From contig OY727093.1 of NCBI GenBank assembly GCA_963402885.1, forward strand, positions 22,381,409 through 22,445,408: a DNA stretch of 64,000 nucleotides, in the 5' to 3' direction. Position 1 is the stretch's first letter; each line of letters opens with the position of its first letter. Position numbers and translations under genes: made by a program. The notes beneath the pieces were generated by a model. That model searched no databases, was not told where the DNA came from, and worked only from the letters and a program-made list of their open reading frames with translations. The stretch is from Antedon bifida. Taxonomy: Eukaryota; Echinodermata; Crinoidea; Comatulida; Antedonidae. Shown here piece after piece: positions 48,087 through 61,010 of the stretch.

Positions 48087-50767
48087 TTTGCCGGTCTTGT
48101 GTACACTATGGATTTTGTTTTCTTATTGGTCATATGCGCAATTATCTACAAACATAATCATTATTAAAATAATAAGGTATGGTTTTATATCATTATATTA
48201 TAATTTCTATCTCTTCAACAGATGATGACAGTGGTCTAAAGTACAACAACGTTTTGAAAATGAAAAACGATTGCTGCTAAATTATGACATTTTAGTGGCC
48301 TCGCCCCTTCTAGGCATTATCATCTTTTTCAAATGTTAGATTGTTTTAAATCGATATTTATGGTAATTTCAATTACGTAATTTCTATTTTTCCAATAATA
48401 CATCTATTATCGACAAAGTTTGGAACTATTTATATTATTCTTAACAGCATTTTGACTTACCGTGCGCATCACGCTTCATTAGGCTACTTGTTAGGTCCGA
48501 AAAATGGCTTAAACGACCTAGGTTAATGATTTAATTTCAATTTTTGACATTTTGTAACAATAATGCATATACACCTTTAAAAACATTAAACCAGGCCATT
48601 CCTTGTCTTAAATGTACGTTTTATGGTTAAGTACGATTTTTAAAAACAATGCACTACCTATAATTAAACGATTCGGAACACTTAAATTTATCGGCTTTGA
48701 TATGCATTTTATAAGCGTAAAATAAGCTTTTTCCCCAAACGCCCTCTGTTGGCCGCTTGGCGAATGCACGACATAAACAAAGTAATAAATTGAATATAAA
48801 ATTACGTTTTTTAAGTAATTTATTTTATATATTATATCAACATTGTCAATATCAATAAAATACGGATTGTTAAACACCTTTCACAAAAATGAATATGAAT
48901 TTAGTCTAAAGTGAGACGTTTCGGGCCACAAAGTGGGAGTGGGCCGAATCGTCTCGGGCCGAATCGTCTTCGGGCCGAATCATCCCGGATTCGAATTTTC
49001 TCTCGTAGACGGTCTAGGCTTAGGCTTAGTTTTGTAGGCCTAGCTGAGCAGTAGTAGGCTACTAACATCGTACGCAAGCTAGGCCTAGCCTGACGTTGTC
49101 ATTGCTGAATTATTATCTTTTTTAGCAAAATCTGCTATATATAAATTGGAGAAATCGTCCTGGGGAAAAAAAATACGCGTGCCGTTGCAAATCTACTGCG
49201 GCCACCTTGAAATCCAAGATGGCGGCAAAAATGGCCGCCATTTTATAGTGATGCACTTTATTGTTCATAACTTAATAAATATTTTATGTATTTTGTTGAC
49301 ATTAATGTTGATTAATAGCTAATTACATTACATATTCAATAAAATATTTTTATTTTAACTTTACTGAAATTAAATTACTTTTTTTAAACAAAAGTGTAGA
49401 ATTTTAGCCAAAAAATCATCAAAATCTGTGATATACGATATTTATTGTGTTAATTAAGGCAAAAACTCATAATTGTTTTTTTTTCAGATATGCAAAAAAA
49501 CTGACTCAATATATATTAGAAATAATGTGTAAACTACATGTGCTTGTGAAAAGGCAAACATAAGTTATTAACGTATTACTTTTGGGTACTTGTAGCAGGG
49601 ATTTAATAATGTTTAGTAAAATTGTGAAGTTGAGGGCGCTATTTAAGTAATATACAGGTACTCTATTTTCGGTTGTAACTTATTAAATACTTAACCGATT
49701 TAATGAAAATGGATTTATTTTATAGATAATTAAACCTTCAGTCTTATTAATTAATTAAAAGTCATATTAGATAATAAATACCTCGGGACCATTCTATAGT
49801 CACCACCAGGTAGGCTTACTTCATTAAGGAATGAATGGATGACGAGTTGGGAGCAGGAACGCTAGTAGACCAAACCCAGTACCGTTTTGATTACGATCAT
49901 GCGGGAAATTACCTCACCACGACGTTATAAACAAACATTGTATAACGAACAGACATCCTAAGAGAGGAAAAGTGGGGCATTTAGAAAAAGTAGACTTTTT
50001 TTAGAAGGTTTATAGCACCAATGATTTTAGATACTTTACTTGCAATTTGTATTTATTAATAGGCCTAAAGCTTAAATTTTCAACTTTTTCAAGACTCTCA
50101 TTGGCACTACTGTAAGTAGCTCTTTGTGGTACCAAAAGACATGTGCAGCAGCATTACATCGGAATTGTTATATAATTTTATATGTAAAGGAAAATCAAAG
50201 AATATCAACCAGTGGAGGCGTTTCTACTTAATAAATAAAACGTTGATTTAATAAACCATGTTATATAACATAGTTATTTTGCGTACATCGCACCACTACA
50301 TTTCTCTAGTTCCTTAAACAACTCGATTTCATTATTCCATGCATGTGATTTTATAAGTATAATCAATAACTTGTTTTTGGATTGCGACCTTGACTTCCAA
50401 ACATACTGTACATCCTCGAAATGTAACCACCCCAGATGTTGTGGCGAGATTCAGATAAAACGTGTAGCCTGTAGGCGAATATTTAGGCTAAACTAGTATG
50501 TTGTAGATTGTGACCTTTACCAGCCTTTACGTAATATTTTGATCATAGATCATTGAGTTCGATTTTGTGAGATTCGGTTAATAACTGTGACTTGTATGTC
50601 TAACAAACCCACAAACATCGTAGTCCCCTCACATAAACAGAATTAAAATACTAACCATCATTTTTCCCAATCACTGGCCCTAACAGGTGTTTATGTTTAA
50701 CAAGGTTGGGTAAAAATCATTCTATTCACATTAAGTATACATACTCTTTCTTGAACATCGCAGCGTT

Positions 50768-53700
50768 TAGGCCATAAGCAGTAGCTCAAAAGATGCCTAG
50801 AACATGGATTTCGTTCCCACCTCTTGGATCTACATTTTGAAAGTTGATATTGTGAAATGAATATGTTACACATACTATATCAAAAGTTCTCCATGAAATA
50901 CTTGTACACTTTTGAGCAATGGCCTCTCAAAGGTACCCCACTACTGCAAAAAAGGCACTTTTTGAGGTCTGGAGGTACTTTTATGGGCCAATATCTTTAA
51001 AAGTCTTTGTCCAAATGCAATTGTCTTTTCTCTGTGAGTAGTCCAGTATATTGTGAACACTTTTCCAAAATTTAAAATTTTAAAAATAAGTATTTTGTAT
51101 GTGAGGAAAACTGAAAAATTACAATTATTTAGTTGTAATTGCACTTTTCAAGATTTTTAAGACACAATATCTTCGTAACTAATTGACATACCATATTTAT
51201 ATTTTTTTCCCAACTATTTGAGAGGGTTGTTAAACAAGATTCAAAGTTTCAACTTGTCAGCTTCAGGAAGTTTTTATTTATGAAGATGCAAAAACTGAGA
51301 TTTGGCCAATTTTAATATCTTTTAGTCGTTTTTTGAGCAGTTATATCTTAATAATCAACTCTCACTATGTATTTATATTCATGCAATGGGTATCCTAGTG
51401 AGTTAGTGACACACAAGTGAAGTTTCAACGCAAAAGAAATTATTATGCAATAATATGATTGTAACTTACATTGCATTTTTTTTGTTTTTAGTGCCAATTT
51501 TGTGTGAACTCGACTCAAACCATAAAAGGCGCCTGCATAAATACTATGCCTTTTCTGTACAACTACCCGAGAGGGTTGATAAACAACCTTTTCAAACCAG
51601 CTTGATGATTTTTTTTATATAGGAAGATGCACTGCACCAGCTGAGAATTTGCTAATTTTATAGATAATTTTGATGTTTTATTTGTTTTTGAGGAGTACGT
51701 CGTAAGCCTACATGATTTCTTAGAAAGTGACTTGCCATAATAATATGGGTATGCTAGTAGGTTAGTGACACCCGAGTAAATTTTCAACACAAACAATAAA
51801 TGATTATGCAATAACTTATTTATTGGAACTTAAATATTGCATTTTTTAGGAGTTTTTAGTGCCAATTTAGGCCAGGAGCTTCCATAAAAACAACCCATTT
51901 TTTTCTGAAACATCAGATAAGTAGGCCTGCCAGCCCATTTTTACTGTTGTTATATTGATAACATGAATGTAACTCTTGTGGAGAGAATTATTATTGTTGA
52001 TTATCAACAATAATAATATGAACTGGACATATACACACAATATACAACAAATACCTTGTGTACATGTACCTCATGGTACATGTATTTTCATTTATTTTTT
52101 TTTTGTTTCTTTTGGATTTGTGTTTTTTTACAACCCTACATGTTGCCCAATATACAATGTATATAATCCTACTCTTCTCTAGATACGTTGTACCAGCAAA
52201 ACTAGTAGTCAATTAGAAAAGTTGTCAATTTCAGGTGCGGCATGGCCAGTGTACAATGGAAATACCAAATATACTTTAACTAATTAATAAGTAATAATTA
52301 CTATGTGCAATATCCTTCATATACAGTATGTACATACTACGTTGTAGGTAGGTACAATTAAACAGAGATTCAGCAACATTTGCAGTAAGTATTTTACATT
52401 CAGCCAGTTGATGTTTGTGAAGTTTTTGAAAAATTCAAGATGACGACAATTGTTTTGAAGCTGGTATCATTTCTGTAACAAATAATCAAGAATAGATTAT
52501 CTAATTTATATCGATTACTTAATATTTTAGTTAAACTGAATATTATTAAATTACAATGAATCTTTTTGGTTTTATATTTAAAAACATTCTCAACTTTACT
52601 TACTCTACCACACACTTTACATTACTATATAGTGTTTATTGACAATGCAACCTGATATATAAAACATTTTTAAAGTAATGGATGTTTTTCAGCTATTTTT
52701 TGCATTCATTACTATTTTTAACTTTCATTACTAATTTTACTACTATTGTACATAATTATAACAAAACATAAATCATTTGGCATTTCTCATCTCTACATTA
52801 AAAAAGGATCCAAAACTTACCAGAATCAGTGAACGTGTTCAGCATTTTTGTGCCTCCTTTCCACCAGACAACCTAGACATAAATTGAAGATAAATTGAAT
52901 TGAAAAGATACAGTTGAAATGAAATAAATTATTTTAAATTAAAATTAAGAATTTATAAATAAAAATAATACCGGGCTGATGTATGAATACTAGGCCTAGG
53001 CCTAGTCCTCTGACCAGACCAGGCCATCAAAATGAATGCATAATACTAAATAGGATAGCCTATGCCTAGGTACAGTATAGGGAAAGTCTGCTTACTAGGC
53101 CAGACCAAATTAATTATTTCAAACAATTGATATATTAATTTGAATGTGTATTTATTGTATTTGCTCAAAATGTACTAAAATTATGCTATCCTCACCTGTG
53201 TCTTTGTATTCAGTTTGTCCTAACTATACTGTGCTGCTGCTGGACCTACCTAGCCTATGCTAGTATACACCTCCAAGACCTAGGCTAGTGTGCTACCTTA
53301 AGCCTTTAGGCTAGGCCTAGAGCCTAAAGACGTAGGTAGCTAGGCTAGCCTTTCTGTACGAATATTATTAATAGCACAGTGGTTTAAGTGGTAACATTCT
53401 AAAAATCCCATTTCCTATATATGAGCAGGAGACTATTTCAATACAATAGGATGATCATAAGATGCATCATTTCTTCGTTTACAGTAGAATTTGTTCGGTG
53501 GGGAAATCAAACAAATTTTCCTCCACGTCTAGTTACTCCATTTATGATTGAATATTTTTGTCCACGTGTGACGTTGCCGTGTGTGAGTTTTGGGGATTCC
53601 CCTCATCTGTAACCAGAGCATGATTGGTGAAATACGATCACGTGGTACAGTTTTTAAGACGTTGCGGATAATTTGAACGTGTAACGTTCGGCCCGACCAA

Positions 53701-53891
53701 ATCACTCATGCGGTGTATATTAAAATAAAGTACCAAAATAAAACAGTAATTTCTCAAAATTGTCTAACACGATTATGGAGAACTTTTGATATGTTGTTAT
53801 TTATAAAATTATTATTCTAAATATGTAAAGAAATTGTAGATCCATGACATCGGAACGAGATGAAACGTTAGAATTTACTGCTTATGGCCTA
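50768..53891. mobile_element. ~3.1-kb element with imperfect ~130-bp inverted ends
   Basis: TAGGCCATAAGCAGTA at the left matches the inverted end at 53,876-53,891. Similarity continues with gaps through GGATCTACA and ATATCAAAAGTTCTCCAT (about 50,768-50,895 and 53,770-53,891). GTT flanks both sides (50,765-50,767 and 53,892-53,894), possibly a duplication. No transposase is recognisable. Two diverged ~330-bp tandem units lie inside at about 51,210-51,500 and 51,557-51,870 (shared GAGAGGGTTG, GTGACAC, ATTATGCAATAA, TTTTTAGTGCCAATTT). Confidence 0.55.
51987..52017. repeat. 31-bp perfect palindrome
   Basis: ATTATTATTGTTGAT, one T, then the exact complement. A further 10-bp stem (TACATGTACC and complement) follows at about 52,061-52,084. 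Confidence 0.7.
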
Positions 53892-54167
53892 GTTGTATGC
53901 ACGGTTAATGCAACAATAACTAATTCAACACTTTATGATTTTTCACTTTATTATTTAACTTACATATCTATATTTTACAACGATTTAATATTATTTCATA
54001 ATACTTTTTAATTATCAAAATCACATTATTTACAGGTAACCTATAAGCATTGTATACATAAATTAGTATTATTTCAACGTTTCTTTTAAATACTGTCGTG
54101 ACCAATTATTATTAAACTGACTATTGAAAAAACTCTATAAACTCATTATAAAATAATAAGTTTGATC

Positions 54168-57100
54168 TTATATAGAATACTTTTTGTTGACTCTGATTGG
54201 AATTTTAGACTTCATCTCGACTTTGATTGATTGTTTCTGATCTTTTTTTGAATTTTCTAACTTCTCCAATGTAAAGGCTGATTCAGGTTCATTCGTGATG
54301 TTAAAATCTGATGATCTGGAATGCACTTCTTCAGTAGAATGACTTTTTAAGAATTCCTTGTTTTCATTTTTTTCTAGTTTCTTTCCAGATTGATCTTGTT
54401 TCTTTATAAATGGAATTGTTTCCAGATATTTTGATTCAAGTTCAATATTAGACTTGGCGGCATTGGTTTCCTTGTTATTTCCAGTAATTCTCACTTGTAA
54501 ATATTGGTCATCTATGTTTATTTTCTGTCCACTGACGTCATTTGCTAGATGGAGTTTATTTAGATTTACAACTTTTGTTTCTAGATAGTTTGAATCGCAT
54601 TCATCTTTTGGCTGTTCATTACGTGGTTGTGTATACACTTTATCAAGCGATGAACTATGACCAACGGAAATTTGTAAAGAATCGTATTCATTTTCACTTT
54701 CCGCTATTTCTCGACTATATGAACGCTTTGTTCTATCGACTTTGTTATAGCCTTTTGAATCGCTTTCATTTCCAGAAGTGTCGATGTTAAAAACAACGTC
54801 TAAAGTGTTGTCATATACCGTTGCAGGTTCTTCATCTGAACTCGTAGACAAATTTCCAGTGTTAACAGAAAGATAATTATGAACTGAGGTTCGTTTCCTT
54901 TTCCTTTTTCCTGGCTTACTCTCTATTTCCTCAGAACCACTGATATTCATCTCATCAAATTGATCACTTACATTGATACTTGGAACACTCCTAAACAAGT
55001 ATCCGTCTTGATCACTTGAAGAATCACTTCTTCCAACAAGTGATACACTACACGAAGATCCTTGTGAAACAGCTAATGGAATTTGTGAAATAACCGCAGT
55101 CAAATTTTCGATTGATCTTCTGAGTTCCATGTAATCTTCTGAAAGCAAAGCTCTTTCCAAATCACCATTGATATGATATTCAAAACTAGTAGAATCATCG
55201 TTTATGTTTCGCGGAATCTCACTACTGTTAAGTTTATGTGGTGACGCTTTCGTAGCTTTGGGCTCAGTGTGTATGTCAGCATTTGATCTCACAGAACCAT
55301 GTACTGCTTTTACGGACAAACTAATCGATCCTGAACTATTTAGAGGCTTTTCACATTGCCAATGTTCTACACGATCTAGTTCATTGTCGTCAACATTTTC
55401 AGATTGAACTTGACCTCCACTAACTCCTTCGTCTTCTTCTGGTATTCCAGGAAGCTCTCGTTCCTGCACTACTCGAGTTGGAAACATTTTATTACTAGAT
55501 GTTATTGAACCAACGTCAGTATCAATACTATTACGACCTGAAACAAATAATTCAAATCTATTCAGGTTCACAGATAATAGCTATTACAGTTTAAACTGCC
55601 GCTGATTAAGTAATTCATTAACCTACTGCATCTCTATATAATATATATTACAAGGTTATGTACTCTGGTCAGTTACAACTCACCAGATCCAAATTCATAA
55701 ATGATATCAAAATCGTTTAACGTGTCTTCAATATCTTCTTCTTCCCTGAAATAAAACAAAATATATGAAAGATTAAAAAGACTGGACACATTTGTTAATA
55801 TTATTATTTTTAATACATATATTCGTCGAAGTTGGACGCAATTAATTAATTAATGTAATTATAGTTCTAGTTAATTGTTCCTAAATTTATGATGATATAT
55901 GAAAGTCGATAATATGCTAGTTAATACATATTCAATAAGAGGTAAACACTTGATGTTTTTCGCCATTTACATGATGAATAAACCTCATTGAGCTTACTTA
56001 ACGAAGGCAACATTAGAACAAGAAATAAATATTGACGCGATCTGAGCTGACGAATGCCAAAGCAACTTTAACAGAATATATATAGAAAACATTAAATTAA
56101 ATGCTAATTTTCCCAACTAAATCGCAAACAATCTTCTCAATAAACTTTTACATTTAAACAAATTATGTATCAAACGAAACCATTAGACCATTACAAAAGC
56201 ACAAAACACATAAGCAAAAATATTTTTTTGAAAGGCCATAATACAATCAGGGAAGTAATTTGTTTATCTTCAGTTTACTACAAATTAACTGTTTTATATT
56301 CGTTTGGAAGGATAATGTTCAGGTCTACCTACACTTAATTTTATTTACTCGTTTTACAAGTTATTCATTAAATTATTGTTACTATAATACCTAGGTTTAA
56401 ATGTTCTGCATTTCTTCAAGAAATGTTTTTGATTCCATAAATTCCACATCAAAATAAGACATAATATTAATAAAATAATACCAAGAAGGACTCCAAGCGT
56501 AATAGCTGAAATTGTCGCAGCACCAACATTGTCTGAACCTATGTCAAAGAGAAAGGATTTATCATTAAATGAAAGTTAATACCTAAGTGACATTTAATGC
56601 AATCAACAAGGTAAACAGTAAGAAAATGTTGGTTGTCATCACTACTCGTCTTTTGGTTACGGCGTTAGCTTTGTTATTTAAAGATGTATTGTCCCTTGAA
56701 ACACAAAAAAATGAAGGTCAAAATATTCTAAATTTAAATTGACCATATCAAAGTAATATTAAAGTTATTCACTTTAAGTCGAAAATTCGAGTCAAAAACA
56801 ACAATTTTACGTAATTAAAAGCTAAATTAATTAATTACATTTCGTCTGGAAAATCGTCGCGAGCGAAAGTAAACAAAGATTTCAAACCACGAGTATATAT
56901 TATGCATGATGCTAATTAGGATTGTTTACAACTCTTCACGGTTGAGAAGGTGTTTTCACACAGATCGCGAGGAAGTTTTATGAGTATGCATACAGAGTAG
57001 CCAAATAAGCGCGTTGCATTATGAGGTATGTTTTGATTGAAAACTTTAACTGGAAGTCAAAGTTATTTTTTGAACCAAAAAACGTCTGTATTTCAGTTAA

Positions 57101-59767
57101 ATGATTTTTTTTTCGACTAATTTTTGGTGAAAGTTAATAACTATTTTACACTTTTTTTCGAAATCTTTTATTTTTTTGGAATTTGACGAAGGGACAATAC
57201 ATCTTTAACAAGGCCATATACTGGCTGCAGTCGCGTGGTCAAGTTAGTGTTTATCGACCAACCGACCAACCGACCGACATAGTGAGCTGTAGAGAAAATT
57301 AATTAACATCCCTTCATTAGCATTCCTCTAAGTTATGGTCTAGAAATTGCCATGTGTTTGTGGAAATTTGAGCTAATGTTAGAATAAATCCAACATGTAA
57401 AAGTGAAATTTCCTGGTATGTAAGAGTGCAATCAAACCGTTCAATTATACTACTGTTTAAATGAGTGCAATGATAATAGTTTTGGACAAATTAAAAACTT
57501 ATTATATATCTGTTAGTCAATTTGTTGGCATCATGCCAACATATTTAAATTGACCAAGTTGTCGTCTAAATTCTGACAAGATATTCAACTGGTATCTGAA
57601 CGAATTACTAATTAAAAAAATAACATGCGGATATTGTGTTTACCTTTTAAAATACAGTCACCAGTATCGGATTTACAAGATTCATCTCCACAAATACATG
57701 GAATTGAACATGATGGCCCATAGAGTCCATATTTACACTGAATACATGTAACGGTACTGCAAGCAAGTAAAAAACAACATAAATAGGTTATTTATAAATG
57801 TATGTGAGCTTAAACAAATTCTGTGACATTTAGGCCTATGTAAAACTCCCTTTTTTGCGTTTATATTATATTGGTTTATAGGTTAGACATGTTGTATGAT
57901 ATTCTTTTAATCATCATGAATGTAAATATTGTAATAATTGCTGCGATATCTTTTAATAAACTTGAATTAAAAGGCAATTTCCACCAACAAAAATCTACAG
58001 TACTATTATGTACGTTTGAATAGTATTAATATAGGTCTATAGCAAAAACTATTTTGGTGATTATGATTTTTCAGAATTAACTTAACACCAAAAAAGAAAT
58101 TAAGGTAGCTAACATGCCAACATGCTACAATACTTTAAAAGCTCCGAGACAGTTTAGCAAATTTGAAATATAGCATCGGCTTACCTGTTAGTTTTACATG
58201 TGCACTTTCCTGTGAAAACATCACACGATGCATTTTCACCACAAGTGCACAGGTTGATACATCCTATACCATACGTTCCGGTTAGACATTTTGAATTACA
58301 TGAATCGCCATTCCAACCCGCATAACATCTGCATTTTCCAGTATCCCAGTAACCTCGCCCAGAACAATATTCTTTAAAAAAACACACACACGCTTTGGTT
58401 TCTTTTCATGTGTGGCTATAATTTGTAGACTATGCATGATAACAACAATCCATAGATTTCTTAATGATTTTTTTTAAAGTGAGTATATTTTAATCTAGTT
58501 TTATTATACAGAAATGTTTTTAATAAGTTGACATGTGGGTAGTGTTGACAGTGGCAGATCCAAGTCCTAAACATTGCAAACATTAAGTGCTGAACTTGCT
58601 TTCTTGCATTGGTGGTAGTGGTGATGAAAGTGGTGCACGGTAGTAAATATTGTGTTAATTAATGCATGTTTTAGGGTAAAAAACTTAAAACATTAATTAT
58701 AAAAAAGCTAGACATGTTGTTTCCTTGGTAATGAGCACAGTGCATTTCATTATTAGCCACGTACGTACGTACTGTACTTATGTGGAATAACGTTATACTC
58801 CCTGATGATATTTCGACGCTGTGTTTATAAGGGAAAATATGGCCTGGATGGCAGTTTTATGCAATTTATATATAACACTACACCATATTCCATAATTGTT
58901 AATATTGACAAAATAAACTGCCTGTCTATTTATTTTAAACCAACAGAATGATGGAGCTATTTTTGCCATTGTAGTTTTTCATCCACGAAACGACCTATCT
59001 GTACTATAATAGCTATAGGTCATAATATATAGAAATACAATAAGAACTATTCATCACATTCAAAATGCATTTGTTTCAATACTTCCTGGTCAGAATGCCT
59101 TAATCTCGACATTTTGTTTTTGTTATCAAAAGTTTGATTATGGTACTGATCTTCCTCATACATAGTTACAGTATGCTTTCAGGCCGATTAACATTATTAG
59201 TGCCACTATCATTATCGTCATATTATTGCTTTGTCGTTATATATTTTTCCTCATATGTAGACAATATACTGTATTTATATCATCATCAACTTTGATAAAA
59301 CTCATAATTATGTTTGGTACATTATTATAAGGTTTCTTATTCGGTTTCAGTTAAATTATGTCGCTACGAATTCATGCCTACACTTATAAAAAGGTTACTA
59401 TTGACCTACCCTTATGGATTCAATTATCATTGTTCTAGGATTTTTTGTGTTAACATTCTCGGTGGGGAAGCAGATGTTTCCGCTGAAAATAATAGTAGGC
59501 CAGACCTACACAGTAATTGTAGCCTACTCTTCCCAATGAAAGTTGAATTTAACGGTCGTATATAATATAGTATATATAATCAATGACATGTTTAGGCATA
59601 TCAGGTTGTTCATAAACTTTAAACATAATTGACAATACACTTGGAAAATTACCTACCTTCATGTTTCGAATTTGACATATTCACATTTTCCAGAAAATGA
59701 CCACATACAGAGACCTGATGGCTTTCTTGTTTAAATATTTCAGGACGTCCTCCACGTGTAAAAGTTA
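54168..59767 (-). CDS. EGF-like single-pass receptor, 3' part (5' exons not found)
   Basis: Six - strand exons with matching phases: 59657-59767, 58185-58371, 57644-57756, 56391-56538, 55684-55745 and 54168-55537 (stop). The first has VCG in an unassigned segment. The next two are Cys-rich EGF/laminin-type (GRGYWDTGKCRCYAGWNG, then GTYGIGC...CTCGENASC, and YGLYGPSC...CICG), as in MEGF/scavenger-type receptors. The fourth carries the transmembrane helix (ITLGVLLGIILLILCLILM) followed by KKCR. The last two form a ~475-residue cytoplasmic tail: acidic EEEDIED, ELPGIPEEDEG, a GKRKRKR cluster and tyrosines in YMEL, YLET, YLQV and YLET contexts that could dock SH2 proteins. No kinase domain is present. 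I infer an engulfment or recognition receptor. Upstream exons (signal peptide, ligand-binding part) should lie beyond 59,767 but I cannot identify them. Confidence 0.75.
56682..57204. mobile_element. 523-bp TTAA-flanked MITE, copy 2
   Basis: Same ends (AGATGTATTGTCCCTT) and TTAA flanks (56,678-56,681 and 57,205-57,208) as the element at 15,678-16,188, with similar internal sequence throughout. It lies in the receptor intron between the second EGF-like exon (57,644) and the transmembrane exon (56,538). Confidence 0.85.
57206..57295. repeat. Dispersed GACC-rich repeat, 5' fragment
   Basis: AACAAGGCCATATACTGGCTGC, AGTCGCGTGG, then ACCGACC units and CATAGTGAGCTGTAGAG. It matches the start of copy 1 at 22,588 and then the region before its terminal hairpin, so most of the body is deleted. 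It directly abuts the TTAA-flanked MITE. Confidence 0.6.
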
Positions 59768-60654
59768 CTAAAATGTGAGATGTATATGCGTATCAAACAA
59801 AACCGCTATCACAGTTCAATGTGTCTGCAAGGTCGACGCATAACAATATAATACGCTCACACATATCACTGAACTATATAATAATCTCTGAGGTTCAATA
59901 TGGATGATGATGACGTGGTAAACGGGAAACCTACAACAAAACAGTATAACAAGGTCAATTGTCAGGTAAAATACAGGATTAACCAGTCTACCATCCGAAT
60001 CCGACTAGATATTTATTCAATCATTCCTTTTCATCGTAAAATGATAGTTTGTATCGCGAATTGTATTCGTTCATGTTTATGATCTGCTCTGATAAAGGCA
60101 TGTATTATGCCTTCTCAGACATATGTTTAAATGATTTATCACAACCATTCACATTCCATTCTAAATTCATGAGCCTGGAAAATGTGTTGACATCCCCCTC
60201 GGATGAAAAATAAAACTACACTATAGGCCTACAATAAATAGTAAAAAGCAATGTATGTATATGTATTCTCGGTCCGTTGGGGCGCATTTTCTCCAGTCTC
60301 AGATTCTGGAATACAGAATAACACTTGTTTCACATGTATCGCCTCTATCATGACCTTATCATGATCCGACCCTTAAACTAACCTTCCATGATACTAATAA
60401 CATATTACGTACTGGGATGCGGGTACTGAATTTACTAGTTAACAATTATATTTTATGTTGTATGCTACAGTATTATATTAGAATACTGAATTCGTCCATA
60501 AAATGTAATGATTTTCTTTCTAAATTGTAGATTTTATTGTTAATACCAGACCAGGATACGTTAACTCGAGCATTTTAATTTAATACTCTACCAAGGCCAT
60601 AATATCCATGTTGCATTTGAGATTACAAGTTGTTTTCATTAGGTTGGCTAAAGA

Positions 60655-61010
60655 TTACCAATAGTAAATTAATCACTGCCCTATCAGAGGTGGGAATCCC
60701 CCTGATATAGGGACCAGTGGACCAGTTCACTGGGGCAACCTTACTCGTCTCTATGGAGAATTTTTTTTTTCCGAAATAAAAGATGAATGAATGAATGAAT
60801 GAATAATGAACTAGGTTCTTTAAAATGCACACGGGTAAACTGGGTAGGCCTACTGTATACTAGGCCTACGGCGTATAGTCATTATCCGAGGAAACTTGTT
60901 CCGCCACCAGATCTAGGAGCGCGAATCGGCCTCGAACCCATGTCAACATTGTTGGCTCTTTTAATCGACGCCCCTGCCTTAATCACTCTGTCATTTGCCG
61001 GAAATTAGAC
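60655..61010 (-). mobile_element. tRNA-derived SINE, copy on - strand
   Basis: On the - strand it reads GGGTTCGAGGCCGATTCGCG (B box), then CTCGGATAATGACTATACGCC, TGCATTTTAAAGAACCTAG, GACGAGTAAGG and AACTGGTCCACTGG. These match in order the SINE at 63,641-63,940. An (ATGA)n microsatellite interrupts it at about 60,782-60,805. Confidence 0.75.

Larger units (their letters stand above)
47388..54167. other. Intergenic region between two convergent genes
   Basis: No supported gene. It contains the inverted-repeat elements at 47,598-48,086 and 50,768-53,891 (listed separately), a GGGCCGAATCGTC triple repeat at 48,940-48,990, and a CCAAGATGGCGGC/ATGGCCGCCAT pair at about 49,210-49,245. The rest is AT-rich and featureless to me. 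Confidence 0.6.
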
